Assembly (NCBI GenBank): GCA_046349615.1
Contig: JAXMBZ010000014.1
Location: forward strand, 1 to 64,000
Length of the DNA: 64,000 nt
Source of the DNA: JADJNY01 sp046349615
GTDB taxonomy: Bacteria; Planctomycetota; UBA1135; GCA-002686595
Direction of reading: 5' to 3'
The notes beneath the pieces were generated by a model. It saw only the letters and a list, made by a program, of their open reading frames with translations. It ran no database searches and was not told the DNA's origin. Both the position numbers and the translations under genes were made by a program. Numbering within the stretch: the stretch's first letter is position 1; each line of letters opens with the position of its first letter. Below are positions 34,336-43,074 of this stretch, in pieces.

Positions 34336-36570
34336 TCACCAGAGGATGACGAGGCCGTTCGTGACGTTGAACGTCTCCGGCGGGCAGAACACAGCCGCGG
34401 AGTTGCGGTAGTACGTCTGGTAGTACCGCGTCACACCACTCCCCGGGGTGACCCCGCCGCGCTGGGACAGCGTCACCGTGTCCGTGGAATCGGGGAACGC
34501 GCTGGCTCCGCCGACGTTTGCGCGCGTGCGCAGCCGGAGCAGCGAGCCGCCCGTGCAGCGCACACCGTCACCGAAAACGACGTCGTCCAGCGCCGTGCCC
34601 TGCAGGTAGATGCACGAGACGGACGCGGGCATCCCGGAACCGTTCAGGACGACGTCGTCGAGCGCCGGCGTCCCCGTGGACGCGAGGTTCCCACCGTTGG
34701 CGTTGACCGAGTTCGCGCAGCCGTTGCCCGCCGCGCCGACGTTTCCGCACGGGCACGGCGTCGTGTGATCCGTGAGCGTGCCGTCTCCGAAGCAGAACGC
34801 GGTCGGTCCGGTCGCCGTGTCGATCTGGAACACACCCTGGCCCGTCTGAGTCCCGGCGGCGTTGCGGATCGTCGCGACGAACACGAACGTGCCGTCGTCG
34901 CGGAGGAACGCGTCGTCGTTACCGAACGTGTTGAGGAACGCGTCGTCGTCGAACAGGCCGTTGCCGTTCACGTCGATCGGCTGGCCCTCGCGCACGATCT
35001 CCCGCGTGCCGTTGAGCACGAGGACGCCGTTGCGCTGCGCATTGCCGTTCGTCGTGCCGCCGATGATCCAGTTGCCGCTCGAATCGCCGACGTGGAGGTA
35101 GAAGGCGTCCGCGAAGTCGCGGTCGTCCCAGACTTCGGGAACTTCCGTGAGCTGGCCGCGGATCTCGCCGGCGGGGAAGCCGACGGTGTCGACCTCGACG
35201 TAGGTCAGGCCGGCGAGGATGGAGGCTTCGTCGGCCTCGAGGTACGCAGCCGATCCCGTCTTCGGCGTGCCGAGGGGCAGCGCGAAGAGCGCGGGTGAAT
35301 TGGCCCCCACCGCGGCGAAGCCGTGGATGTCGGCGGCCACTTCCGCGCTCGTCAGTCCGGTCGTCGTCACGGTGTAGTAGAGGACGTTTTCCAGCGTGTC
35401 GACCGTGACGATGGCCGTGCCCGTCGCCGTCGAGACGGCGGGCGGCACGACCTGCGTCGCGTCGAGCGTCCCGGTGAGGACGCGGAAGCGCCCCGCCGAG
35501 GGCAGGACGAGCCCGCCCTCGTTCGCGATGACGACGCCGTTGCGGACGATCCAGTCCTGCTCCGTCACGTCGTTGTTGCCGCGCGCGTACCAGTTTCCGC
35601 CGTGGTCCATGCCGACCTCGACGATGCCCGAGGCGTCGATCGGGTTCGCGAAGCTGGACCCCGCGATGATCTGGTTCTCCTGCAGGACGACCGCGTTGTC
35701 GTAGGCCACGATTTGGTCGTCCGTGGTCGCAGCGAACGTGTCGCCCTTGAGGAGCACGTGGCCGTTGTTCGACACCCACAGATCCTCGAAGTCGAAGTTG
35801 TCCCACGCCGCCGCGCCGCCCCCGGCCTGACCGGTCGGGATCGTGAAGCCGCGGCGCGCGTTCAGCGTGCCGCCGATGACGAAGATGTCGTCGTCGTTCG
35901 TCGTGACCACGCCCGCACCGTCGATCAAGTCGGCGGCGAACGAGACGTCGCCGTTGTTCAAGAGCGTGATCGAATCGAGGTCGTCGTCGTACGTCGCGCC
36001 CGGGAGGACGGCGATCGGCAGGCTCTCCTGCGCGATGATCGAGAGCGTCGGTCCGGACGTGACCTTGACCACGTAGTCGTCGTTCGTCGTCGTGCTCGAG
36101 AGGTTGTTGAAGAACGCGTAGTCGCCGGCGTCGTTCAGCCCGACGCGGACGTCGAAGAGGCCGTACGTGCCGCCGACCAGGAACGGCGTGGGTTGTCCTT
36201 CGCGCTCGACGACCGTGCCGTCGACGAGCAGCACCTGATCCTCCGTCGTCGCGAGGTTCGTGTCGGCCACGATCGCCCAGTGCAGTCCATTCGAACTGAC
36301 CCACGGGCGGTCGAAGGCCGTGCTCACGCTCGCGCCGGCGAACTTCGCTCCGGCGAGCCCCGGCACGTCCGAGGTGGTGCTCGCCGCGAAGTTCGTGAAG
36401 AGCACCTGCAGTTCGCTCGCGCTCAGCGCGGCGACGGCAGGACCGGTGAGCTGCGGCGTGGGCGCCACGGCGTGCGCGCCCGGGGCGGGCGACGTGTCGC
36501 CGTCTTGGAGCGCGGCCGAGACGGCCGGTGCGATGAACAGGGGCAACAAGAAGCAGCTGGTGCGACGCAT
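34336..36570 (-). CDS. Secreted CHRD-domain protein with planctomycete C-terminal module
   Basis: 744 residues from ATG 36570, which opens with a signal peptide (MRRTSCFLLPLFIAPAVSAA). About 400 residues of repeated beta-rich segments ('LLNNGDVSFAADLIDGAG', 'VSSNGLHWAIVAD') suggest a propeller. A CHRD domain follows ('VLTGTLDATQVVPP', 'DIHGFAAVG', 'FPAGEIRGQL'). The C-terminal 150 residues are a Cys-containing module ('CPCGN', 'GCANS', 'FGDGVRCTGGSLLRL', 'CPPETFNVTNGLVILW') that recurs in the protein at 45045-45998. Cell-surface or extracellular role likely; no catalytic motif is seen. Confidence 0.88.
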   Translation of the reverse strand: MRRTSCFLLPLFIAPAVSAALQDGDTSPAPGAHAVAPTPQLTGPAVAALSASELQVLFTNFAASTTSDVPGLAGAKFAGASVSTAFDRPWVSSNGLHWAIVADTNLATTEDQVLLVDGTVVEREGQPTPFLVGGTYGLFDVRVGLNDAGDYAFFNNLSSTTTNDDYVVKVTSGPTLSIIAQESLPIAVLPGATYDDDLDSITLLNNGDVSFAADLIDGAGVVTTNDDDIFVIGGTLNARRGFTIPTGQAGGGAAAWDNFDFEDLWVSNNGHVLLKGDTFAATTDDQIVAYDNAVVLQENQIIAGSSFANPIDASGIVEVGMDHGGNWYARGNNDVTEQDWIVRNGVVIANEGGLVLPSAGRFRVLTGTLDATQVVPPAVSTATGTAIVTVDTLENVLYYTVTTTGLTSAEVAADIHGFAAVGANSPALFALPLGTPKTGSAAYLEADEASILAGLTYVEVDTVGFPAGEIRGQLTEVPEVWDDRDFADAFYLHVGDSSGNWIIGGTTNGNAQRNGVLVLNGTREIVREGQPIDVNGNGLFDDDAFLNTFGNDDAFLRDDGTFVFVATIRNAAGTQTGQGVFQIDTATGPTAFCFGDGTLTDHTTPCPCGNVGAAGNGCANSVNANGGNLASTGTPALDDVVLNGSGMPASVSCIYLQGTALDDVVFGDGVRCTGGSLLRLRTRANVGGASAFPDSTDTVTLSQRGGVTPGSGVTRYYQTYYRNSAAVFCPPETFNVTNGLVILW

Positions 36571-37001
36571 GACGGTGGGCTCCGAATGGGATGGTGGAAC
36601 TCGATGCGGGGTCGGGATCCCGCGGAAAGAACGGGCTCGGCCTGCGATGGCCGAGCGAAGCCAAACTACACCGGCACGTTTGGATTGGGGCGCGCTCCCG
36701 ACCGTCCCACTCGGTAGCACGAGCGGAATTCTCACGATCTTTGCGTGGGAGCCGAGTCACGGGCGCGGGCGACGGGTCTCCGAGACCGTGAAGGGATGCC
36801 GGACGCCCGCAGGACGTGTCGCGCGGGCCCGAACGAGGAACGCCGACGACGCATGCTCGCGGGGCGAGGCTCGGAGGCGGCGCGACAGGTGAGCCGCGGT
36901 CCGCGCAGCGGACGTGGGGCGGACCTGGAACGCGCCACGAGCGGATCCGACGGCGGTGGACCAGCTCGTCAGGCGCGTGTTCGGCGTCTCTGCACGGCCG
37001 C
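36571..37001. other. 431-bp region without a gene
   Basis: Upstream of the CHRD-protein gene and downstream of the unrecognised gene at 37002. A 13-bp palindrome GGTCTCCGAGACC lies at 36775-36787 and could be an operator. No terminator or promoter is convincing. Confidence 0.4.
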
Positions 37002-37775
37002 TCAGCGCCCCGGGAAGAGGAAGTCGCTCTCCTGCGACCACGCGCTGAAGCGGTAGAGCGGGAGCAACGCCTCGAGCGCCGCGACCGCGCGCTCGGGGAA
37101 CTTCGGGTCGAGCACTTCCCCGCGCGCGCCCGGCGCCGCCGCGAAGCGCTGCTCGACGACGCACGCGTGCTCGGCGGGCACGTAGAACTTGACGTACTCC
37201 TCGAGCTTCTCGCGCGTGAGCTTCCCGCAGATCCACTCGCCCTTCCAGTCGTGCAGCCGCAGCCGGTAGCCGGGGAGCGCGTTCAGGAGCGCGAGCCACA
37301 GCGCGACGCCTTCCTTCGTCACGCGGTTCTTCATGTTCTGGCCGTCGTACCACGCGTCGGCGTGGATGCGCAGGCTGATCTCGAGCGCGTCGTGCTCGAG
37401 CGCGAGGCACAGGTACGCGTTCTTGTACGCGTGGTCGAGGTCCTTCGCGAGGTCGGCGCCCAGCGTCTGCTTGAGCCGCGTCTTCTCCTTCTTCGCGCGG
37501 CAGGCGTACGCCCACATGCGCTTCACCTGGTTGTGGTTGAACGCGTGCGGGTTGTGGAGGCTCGTGCGCACGTCGAGCTCGACGCCCGCGGCCTTCGCGC
37601 GCGCGGCGAACACCTTGGCGAGCGAGAGCAGCTTGCGGCGGAGCTCGAGACGCCGGTCGTTGTACTGCGGATCGCGCGCGAGCGCGGGCGCGAGGACGTG
37701 GAAGTCGCCGTCGACGAACGGAACGAGCTCGGCCTTCGCGGACGGTTCGGGCTCGGAGCGGGAGGCGGTGGACAT
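37002..37775 (-). CDS. Unrecognised conserved-looking cytosolic protein
   Basis: 257 residues from ATG 37775; a longer open frame to 37991 is unlikely to be translated. No signal peptide or membrane helix. The sequence is well structured: a helical half ('RRLELRRKLLSLAKVF', 'LHNPHAFNHNQVKRMWAYAC', 'AKDLDHAYKNAYLCLALEHD') and a mixed half ('RIHADAWYDGQNMKNRV', 'GYRLRLHDWKGEWICGKL'). Many conserved-type His, Trp, Tyr and Asp residues suggest an enzyme or nucleic-acid-related fold, but I do not recognise the family. It diverges from the Ser/Thr kinase gene. Confidence 0.78.
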   Translation of the reverse strand: MSTASRSEPEPSAKAELVPFVDGDFHVLAPALARDPQYNDRRLELRRKLLSLAKVFAARAKAAGVELDVRTSLHNPHAFNHNQVKRMWAYACRAKKEKTRLKQTLGADLAKDLDHAYKNAYLCLALEHDALEISLRIHADAWYDGQNMKNRVTKEGVALWLALLNALPGYRLRLHDWKGEWICGKLTREKLEEYVKFYVPAEHACVVEQRFAAAPGARGEVLDPKFPERAVAALEALLPLYRFSAWSQESDFLFPGR

Positions 37776-37971
37776 GCGGCGCCCAGTGTGCGTCCTCGCA
37801 CACGCGCGTGCGAGGGCGCGAGCGGCGGGCGGAGCGTGATGCGGAACGAAACCGCGGCGCCTCCGCACGCTACCTGGAAAGGAAATCCAGGTCGGCTCCA
37901 GACCGTCGCGCGGGCGGACGATCCTTGCCATGATGACGTCGCCGCGCTCGTAGCTGCGGCCGCCGGTCCCC

Positions 37972-40104
37972 ATGCAGTTCGCCCACTTCACGTTCGACCC
38001 GGAGACGGATCGTCTCGGGGAAGGCCCCCTTTCGGAGGTCTACCGAGCCAAGGAGCAACCCCTCGGCCGGACGGTCGCGCTCAAGATCCTGCGCGCGCAC
38101 GCGGAGATCGATCCGCAGGCGGACGACCGCTTCCTGCGCGAAGCGAAGCACACGTCGAACCTGCGCCACAAGAACATCGCGACGGTCTACACCTACGGCA
38201 AGGCCGAGGGCACGTCGTTCATCGCGATGGAGTACCTGCAGGGCCGCACGCTCGACAAGATCATCAAGGATCAGCAGCAGGCCGGCCGCGGCCCGACGCT
38301 CGGCCTCGAGGAATGCCTGCGGATCCTGCGCGAGGTCGCCGAAGCGCTCGAGCACGTGCACCGCGAAGGCCTCGTGCACCGCGACCTGAAGCCGGGCAAC
38401 GTGATGGTGCTCGACGACGGCTCCGTGAAGCTGCTCGACTTCGGCATCGCGCGCGCGAAGAACGAAGCGAGCATCACCCAGCACGGCATGCTCGTCGGCA
38501 CCGTGCTCTACATGTCGCCGGAGCAAGTGCGCGGCGACGAGCTCGACGTGCGCTCCGACGTCTTCGCGTTCGGCGCGGTCGCGTACCACGTGACCACGGG
38601 CCAGCTCCCCTTCCCGGGCAAGAGCTTCCCCGAGGTGTGCATGGCGATCCTCGACGGCAAGGTGAAGCGTCCTTCGCTCGTGCGGCCCGGGTTCCCGCCG
38701 GCGCTCGAGAACTTGATCCTGCGCTGCCTCTCGGCCGAGCCCGCGGAGCGCTTCCCCGACGCCGGCGCGGTGCACACCGCGCTCGCCGTGCTCGAAGGGG
38801 GCAGCGCCGCCGCGAACGGCAAGGCGCCCGCGTCGACGATCAGCGGGACGATCGTCGTGCTCCCGATCCGCTGCTCGGGCCCGACGCCCGACGCGTGCAG
38901 CGTGCTCGCGGGATCGCTGCGCAAGGACCTCGTCACCGAGCTCAAGCGCATGAAGAACCTCCAGGTCGCCGCGCTCGACGACGGGCGGCTGCCCGACGCG
39001 CTCGACTACGACTGGATCCTGCACACGGACCTCTGGGTCGAGGACGCGAAGGGCCGCATCGAGCTGCGCCTCGAGTGCTTCGACAAGGGGCGCGGCCTGC
39101 GCGCGCCGCGCGAAACGCTGCTCGATCGCACGGAGTTCCACGACCAGGACGAGTGGGCGCTCCAGGACGGGCTCGTGACCGGCGCGGTTCGCGTCCTGCG
39201 CAAACGACTCGCGGAGGCCGCGTCGCGCCCGGTCGCGACGGTCGCGCGCAAGGTCGAGGAAGCCGTCTCCCAAGCCCGTCAGGCGCACGAGGTCCTCCAC
39301 CGGGGCACGACGAAGCAGCTCCTCGCCTCGACGACGATGTTCCGGCGCGCGACGGAGCTCGATCCGTACTGCGCGATCGCGCACGCGGGACTCGCCGAAG
39401 CGCTGGTCCGCAAGTACCTCTACTGGGACGGCGACACGACCTACCTCGACGAAGCGCGCGAGGAAGCGAACCGCGCGCTCGCGCTCGACGCGAACTGCGC
39501 CGAGGCGCACACGTCGCTCGGCTTCTCGTTCCACATGTCGGGGCACACGATGGACGCACAGCGCGAATACCGGCGCGCGATGCAGCTCGACAACCGCGAG
39601 TGGCTCGCGCACCGGCTGCTCGGAGCGATCTACGCGCGCTCGGGCAACTTCAAGGAGGCGTCGCCGCTGCTCCGGCGCGCGATCGCGTTGAAGCCGACGC
39701 ACATCGGCAGCTACGACCACCTCTACAACGTGCTCCGCCGCCTCGATCGCTACGAGGAATCGCTCGAGATCGCCGACCAGGGGATCGCGGCGGCGCGGAC
39801 GCACCTCGCGCAGGCCCCGGACAACCAGGAAGCCCGCCTGCACATGGCGATGCTGCAGGCGCGGCTCGAGCTCGACGACGACGCACGCACGACGGTCCAG
39901 CGCGCGCGCGAGTTCGCGCCGAAGGACGGCTACACCGCGTTCCACTGCGCGTGCGTGCACGCGATCCTCGGCGACCTCCCCGAGGCGATCGAGGCGCTGA
40001 CGCAGGCCCAGTCGCGCCGCTACTACATCCAGGCCGAGCTGCAGCGGAACACGGACCTCGACGTGCTGCGCGCCGTGCCGGAATTCCAGGCGCTGGTCGG
40101 CTGA
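37972..40104 (+). CDS. Ser/Thr protein kinase with C-terminal TPR domain
   Basis: 710 residues. The kinase domain (about 8-280) has 'LGEGPLSEVYRA', catalytic Lys38 ('VALKIL'), 'HRDLKPGN' (Asp138), 'DFGIA' and 'GTVLYMSPEQ'. A middle segment (about 290-420, 'TIVVLPIRCSG', 'SLRKDLVTELKRMKNLQVAA') resembles the FlgO-like domain found before TPRs in adenylate-cyclase-type proteins. TPRs follow at about 440-690. No membrane helix is seen, so it is probably cytoplasmic. Planctomycetes carry many such kinases. Its substrate and signal are unknown. Confidence 0.93.
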   Translation: MQFAHFTFDPETDRLGEGPLSEVYRAKEQPLGRTVALKILRAHAEIDPQADDRFLREAKHTSNLRHKNIATVYTYGKAEGTSFIAMEYLQGRTLDKIIKDQQQAGRGPTLGLEECLRILREVAEALEHVHREGLVHRDLKPGNVMVLDDGSVKLLDFGIARAKNEASITQHGMLVGTVLYMSPEQVRGDELDVRSDVFAFGAVAYHVTTGQLPFPGKSFPEVCMAILDGKVKRPSLVRPGFPPALENLILRCLSAEPAERFPDAGAVHTALAVLEGGSAAANGKAPASTISGTIVVLPIRCSGPTPDACSVLAGSLRKDLVTELKRMKNLQVAALDDGRLPDALDYDWILHTDLWVEDAKGRIELRLECFDKGRGLRAPRETLLDRTEFHDQDEWALQDGLVTGAVRVLRKRLAEAASRPVATVARKVEEAVSQARQAHEVLHRGTTKQLLASTTMFRRATELDPYCAIAHAGLAEALVRKYLYWDGDTTYLDEAREEANRALALDANCAEAHTSLGFSFHMSGHTMDAQREYRRAMQLDNREWLAHRLLGAIYARSGNFKEASPLLRRAIALKPTHIGSYDHLYNVLRRLDRYEESLEIADQGIAAARTHLAQAPDNQEARLHMAMLQARLELDDDARTTVQRAREFAPKDGYTAFHCACVHAILGDLPEAIEALTQAQSRRYYIQAELQRNTDLDVLRAVPEFQALVG

Positions 40105-40176
40105 ACTGGCAGCCTGCCCGAGGGGCCTGCCTCTCGCGGCGAGCCGCCGAGAGCGCGCCCGCGATCGGTGGACGCG

Positions 40177-41976
40177 TCAGGCGGCGGACACTCCGCGGCT
40201 CTCCGCGCGCGGATCGTGGGTCGCCGCGGCGACCGGCAGCGAGAACCAGAAGCACGCGCCCTGACCGGGCCGCGCTTCGGCCCAGATCCGCCCGCCGTGG
40301 CGCTCGACGACGCGCCGGGCGATCGCGAGTCCGAGCCCGGTCCCGTCGAACTCCTCGCGTGAATGCAGGCTCTGGAAGAGGTTGAAGAGCCGCCCCGCGC
40401 GCTCCGAGTCGAAACCGACTCCGTTGTCACGGACGAAGAACACCGCCTCGCCGTCCCGCACCTCGCCGCCGACGACGATGCGCGCGAGCTCGCGCGGCCG
40501 CGTGAACTTGATCGCGTTCGAAATCAGGTTCGAGAACACGAGCGAGAGCAGCGCCGCGTCCGCCCGACAGGCGGGCAGGACCCGCACTTCGAACTCGACG
40601 CGCCGTCCGCGCGTCTCCTCGGCGAAGTCGTCGATCGCATCGCGGACGATCCGCGCGAGCTCGACCTCCTCGACCCGCAGCTCCTGGTTCGCGACGCCCG
40701 AGAACGCGAGCAGGTCCTCGATCAGGCGGAACAGGCGCTCGGTGTTGTAGCGGATGCGCTCGAGGAGCTCGCGCGCCTCCGCGTCGAGCTGGGGCCCCTT
40801 CTTCGCGCGGAGCAGTTCGCCGATCCCCGCGATCGCCCGCAGCGGAGCGCGGACGTCGTGCGCCATCGCGTACGAGAACGAGGCGAGCTCCGCGTTCACC
40901 TTCTCGAGCTCGACGGTCCTCTCGCGCACGCGCCGCTCGAGCGTCGAGTAGGAGCGCTCGAGCTCGTTCGTCATCCGATTGAACGCCGCCGCGAGCTCGC
41001 CGAGCTCGTCGCGCCGATCCGTGACGACCCGGACGGAGAGGTCGCCGCGCGACACGCGGTTCGCGGCGCGCGCGAGCTCACGGATCGGCTGCGCGAAGTG
41101 CTGCGCGAGCAAGATGGACGCGAGCACGCCCGCCGTCAGCACGGCGGCGAGGATCGAGAGCGTTCCGATGCGCAGGCGGTCGAGGGCCCGGAACGCGTCC
41201 GTTTCGCGCGCATGGAGCACGAGCCCCCACTGCAGCGACGGGATGGGCGCGTAGGCCGCGAGCGCGCGCTCCCCCTGAGCGTCGACGACGTGCTCGAGGC
41301 CCGTCCCGCCGCGCGCCGCACGCTGCGCGAGCTCACGCCACGCGCCGTCGCCGGTGTCCGCCGTGGGAGCCTCGAGGAACGGTTCGCGCTCGTAACCGAC
41401 GGAGGTCGAGGCCCCGCGGAGCACGACGTCGAGGTCGAGCAGCGCATGCACGCGCGCGCGGGCCTCGGGGGCGGCATCCGCGTCGACGGGGACCCGCACC
41501 CACGCCGTGTAGCGCCCTGGGATCGGCTCGCCCTCGATCGTCTCCGCTCCGCGCGAGATCCAATCCGTGTTCGTGGCGCCGACGAGCATCCCGGTGTCGT
41601 CCGCGACGGCGAGCCCCAGGAGCCGCGGCTGCTGCTTCAGCGCGCGCGACAGCGGCGACCAGAGCGCGCGTCGCGCCGAAGGGACGTCGAGCGTGCCGCG
41701 GCGCAGCCCCTGGATCGTCGAGAAGACGACGCGATCGCCGGCGACGCCGCGCAGGAACTCGCGCGCGTCGCGCACCTGCAGCTCGACGATGCGCGCCTGC
41801 TCGCGCGCCGCGGTCTCGAGTTCGCGCTCGATCTGCGCCGTTCCCTCCGCGCGCACGTGGCCGTAGCCGATGCCGACCGCGAGCGCGGCGCTGACCGTGA
41901 GGAGCGCGAGCACGAGGAGGCCGAGCTTCCACCTCATCGACCAGCCCGATCGAATGCGCGGGTTGTCTTCGTGCAT
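40177..41976 (-). CDS. Membrane histidine kinase (dCACHE-like sensor, HAMP, phytochrome-type core)
   Basis: 599 residues from ATG 41976, supported by GGGGGAGG four bases upstream. TM1 lies at about 15-37, then a 220-residue extracytoplasmic sensor that looks like a dCACHE domain, TM2 near 265-285 and HAMP ('QPIRELARAANRVSRGDLSV'). A HisKA follows with H373 in 'SYAMAHDVRAPLRAI', then 'NGVGFDSERAGRLFNLFQSL' and 'GTGLGLAIARRVVERHGGRI'. The core resembles that of bacteriophytochrome-type kinases. No response regulator lies beside it, so it is an orphan. It is divergent from the exonuclease gene. Confidence 0.92.
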   Translation of the reverse strand: MHEDNPRIRSGWSMRWKLGLLVLALLTVSAALAVGIGYGHVRAEGTAQIERELETAAREQARIVELQVRDAREFLRGVAGDRVVFSTIQGLRRGTLDVPSARRALWSPLSRALKQQPRLLGLAVADDTGMLVGATNTDWISRGAETIEGEPIPGRYTAWVRVPVDADAAPEARARVHALLDLDVVLRGASTSVGYEREPFLEAPTADTGDGAWRELAQRAARGGTGLEHVVDAQGERALAAYAPIPSLQWGLVLHARETDAFRALDRLRIGTLSILAAVLTAGVLASILLAQHFAQPIRELARAANRVSRGDLSVRVVTDRRDELGELAAAFNRMTNELERSYSTLERRVRERTVELEKVNAELASFSYAMAHDVRAPLRAIAGIGELLRAKKGPQLDAEARELLERIRYNTERLFRLIEDLLAFSGVANQELRVEEVELARIVRDAIDDFAEETRGRRVEFEVRVLPACRADAALLSLVFSNLISNAIKFTRPRELARIVVGGEVRDGEAVFFVRDNGVGFDSERAGRLFNLFQSLHSREEFDGTGLGLAIARRVVERHGGRIWAEARPGQGACFWFSLPVAAATHDPRAESRGVSAA

Positions 41977-42097
41977 CGTGCCTCCCCCAGGAGGTTGGGA
42001 TATCCTCCTCGCCCCCATCCGCGCAAGGCGCGCGAGGTCGGGAAACCACGTTCGAGCGCCCTTGCAGGTGCCCGCCGCCGCCCGGAAGCTCGACTCC

Positions 42098-42898
42098 ATG
42101 GACCGCCCGTTCCTCGCGCTCGACACGGAGACCGCCACGCTCGGCGGCGCGCCGCACCTGATCGAGCTCGGCGCCGTCCGCGTCGAGGACGGCGAGGCCG
42201 TCGACCGCTTCGAGTCCTTCGTGCGCCCCGACGTGGCGATCGATGCGGGCGCGACCGCGATCCACGGGATCACCGAGGACGACGTGCGGGACGCGCCGCC
42301 CGCGCGCGAGGTGCTCGAGCGGTTCACGGCGTGGGCGGGCGACGACCTGCTCGCCGCCCACAACGCGGGCTTCGACGCGCGCGTGCTCGGCTTCGAGTAC
42401 CGCCGGGCCGGGCTGCGGCCGCCGCCCGGACCGTTCCTCGACTCGCTCAAGCTCGCCCGGCGCTACCTGCCCGACGCGCCCGACCACCGGCTCGAGACCC
42501 TGTGCCAGTGGCTCGAGCTCGAGGGCGAGGTCCACCACCGCGCGCTCGCCGACGCGGTCGCGTGCTGGCAGGTGCTCGAGGAGTGCGCCCGCCGTTCGGC
42601 GGAGTCGACGACCGCGCTCCTCACCCGCTGCGGCGCCCCGGTGTCGATCGCGTCCGCCGGTCCGCGCACGCCGCGCCTCTCGCCGCGCCTGCGGCCGCTC
42701 GAGCACGCCGTCGGCGAGCGCGCGCGCGTCACGCTCGCCTACGGCGACGACGAGGGCACGTTCGAGCTCCCCGTCGCGCCGCGGCTGCTCTTCACCCTCT
42801 CCGAGCGCGGGTACCTCGAGGCGGAATGCCTGAAGACGGGCCTCTTGAAGACCTACCGCCTCGACAAGGTGCGGCGCGTCTTCCCGCACGGAGCGTGA
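42098..42898 (+). CDS. DnaQ-type 3'-5' exonuclease with WYL-like C-terminal segment
   Basis: 266 residues from ATG 42098. The DEDDh exonuclease domain (about 1-170) has 'LALDTETATLG' (D9 and E11), 'AAHNAGFDARVLGFEY' and 'HHRALADAVACW'. The last 60 residues ('RARVTLAYGDDEGTFELPV', 'RGYLEAECLKTGLLKTYRLD', 'KVRRVF') resemble the end of a WYL domain, which binds nucleic acids or ligands in regulators. It may be a DNA-repair or proofreading accessory exonuclease with a regulatory tail. The exonuclease call is firm; the WYL call is by pattern. Confidence 0.88.
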   Translation: MDRPFLALDTETATLGGAPHLIELGAVRVEDGEAVDRFESFVRPDVAIDAGATAIHGITEDDVRDAPPAREVLERFTAWAGDDLLAAHNAGFDARVLGFEYRRAGLRPPPGPFLDSLKLARRYLPDAPDHRLETLCQWLELEGEVHHRALADAVACWQVLEECARRSAESTTALLTRCGAPVSIASAGPRTPRLSPRLRPLEHAVGERARVTLAYGDDEGTFELPVAPRLLFTLSERGYLEAECLKTGLLKTYRLDKVRRVFPHGA

Positions 42899-42958
42899 GC
42901 CGGCACCCCGCTCCAGCGCGCGCGACGGGCCCTCGGGAGGCCGCGCGCAGCCCGGCGG

Positions 42959-42987
42959 TTGTCGGATCGAGGGCGCATCCTTATCTT
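42959..42987 (+). promoter_or_regulatory. Possible sigma-70-like promoter of typA
   Basis: TTGTCG (42959-42964), a 17-bp spacer and TATCTT (42982-42987), each four of six to consensus, 88 bp before the typA start. The TTATCTTATTT stretch stands out as AT-rich in a GC-rich context. Confidence 0.4.
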
Positions 42988-43074
42988 ATTTCGCCCTCGA
43001 AACGGCCCGGCAGGCCCCCGCAGGGCGGCCTCCGCCGAACCGTTTCCCGACACCAAAGCCCGCTCGAGCACCCC

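Noticed and set aside
40363..43074. Long N-terminal extension of the typA frame
   Set aside because: Runs antisense to the histidine kinase and out of frame over the exonuclease; no domain, and TypA begins normally at 43075.
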